The notes under the pieces are model-generated. The model was not told the DNA's origin. It ran no database searches and saw only the letters and a list, made by a program, of their open reading frames with translations. From the NCBI GenBank assembly GCA_964503895.1, contig CAZDCF010000059.1:1-5770 (forward strand): a DNA stretch of 5,770 nucleotides, given 5' to 3'. Source of the DNA: Nitronereus sp964503895. Lineage in GTDB: Bacteria; Nitrospirota; Nitrospiria; Nitrospirales; UBA8639. The position numbers were made by a program, and so were the translations under genes. This document shows positions 5,642 through 5,770 of the stretch, in pieces (positions within the stretch are counted from its first letter, which is position 1; every line of letters starts with the position of its first letter).

Positions 5642-5770
5642 TCACGCACCATGACATTTTTTATATTTCTTGCCGCTTCCACAAGGGCAGGGATCATTAC
5701 GACCAACCTTTTCCTCCGCACGATAGACGGTTTTCGGCGCAGCTCCCTCTCCGCGATTCAAACTAATTTG
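5642..5770 (-). CDS. secA: SecA C-terminal end (gene runs off the right edge)
   Basis: The reading frame is open from the right edge to a TGA at 5644-5642 and encodes the last 42 residues of a protein. It ends with a textbook SEC-C zinc motif, VGRNDPCPCGSGKKYKKC followed by HGA, with the metal ligands Cys28, Cys30, Cys39 and His40 of this fragment. In SecA, the ATPase that drives preprotein export through SecYEG, this tail binds zinc and the chaperone SecB. The preceding stretch (NRGEGAAPKTVYRAEEK) looks like the variable linker that comes before the tail in SecA. SEC-C motifs also end other, unrelated proteins, so the identity depends on sequence beyond the edge, but the full GRNDPCPCGSGKKYKKCHG form at an extreme C-terminus is most typical of SecA. 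The permease gene follows 57 bases downstream on the same strand. Confidence 0.82.
   Translation of the reverse strand, partial: QISLNRGEGAAPKTVYRAEEKVGRNDPCPCGSGKKYKKCHGA

Noticed and set aside
5622..5645. GAGC/GCTC mini-hairpin followed by TTTTT on the plus strand, after the SecA stop codon.
   Set aside because: The stem is only four bases and the T-run is on the strand that carries no gene here, so it would not end the minus-strand transcript.
3996..5654. Plus-strand frames of 82-141 residues opposite the permease gene.
   Set aside because: These are typical mirror frames of a hydrophobic membrane protein gene, with Thr- and Ala-rich translations and no domain features.

Overview
This is a chromosomal-type window from a bacterium, probably Gram-negative. 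Base composition looks moderate by eye (a little under half G+C, not counted). No mobile element, CRISPR array, rRNA or tRNA is visible. All complete genes are intact household or accessory genes. The phylum cannot be fixed from this sequence. The mixture of genes (SEC-C-tailed SecA, a TraB-family membrane protein, an SLC13-type permease with two RCK_C domains, MsrB, a COG0523 GTPase) would suit an environmental lineage such as Nitrospirota or a proteobacterium, but that is a guess. Only msrB has an obvious Shine-Dalgarno sequence.

Layout from left to right: (1) 1-126 has no supported gene but holds a perfect 8-bp stem-loop just past the end of the first gene. (2) 127-1047, minus: a G3E/COG0523 (CobW-like) GTPase. 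(3) 1151-1327, plus and divergent from it: a 58-residue protein with four cysteines arranged like a small zinc ribbon. (4) 1385-2611, minus and convergent with the zinc-ribbon gene: a TraB/PrgY-family protein with C-terminal membrane helices. A 9-bp inverted repeat in the gap may end transcription from both sides. (5) 2736-3704, plus: two small genes of unknown function followed by msrB, closely spaced and possibly one transcript. (6) 3746-5584, minus: a 612-residue SLC13/DASS-type permease, convergent with msrB. (7) 5642-5770, minus: the last 42 residues of a gene that runs off the right edge, almost certainly secA, lying directly upstream of the permease on the same strand.

How the genes may work together: the GTPase and the small Cys4 protein share a divergent promoter region and both look metal-related, so a link through zinc is possible but unproven. 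The two unknown genes may accompany msrB, which repairs oxidised methionine in proteins. The permease probably shares a transcript with secA by position only. I do not see a clear new multi-gene system. The most promising leads are the three small uncharacterised proteins and their pairing with metal and redox genes.
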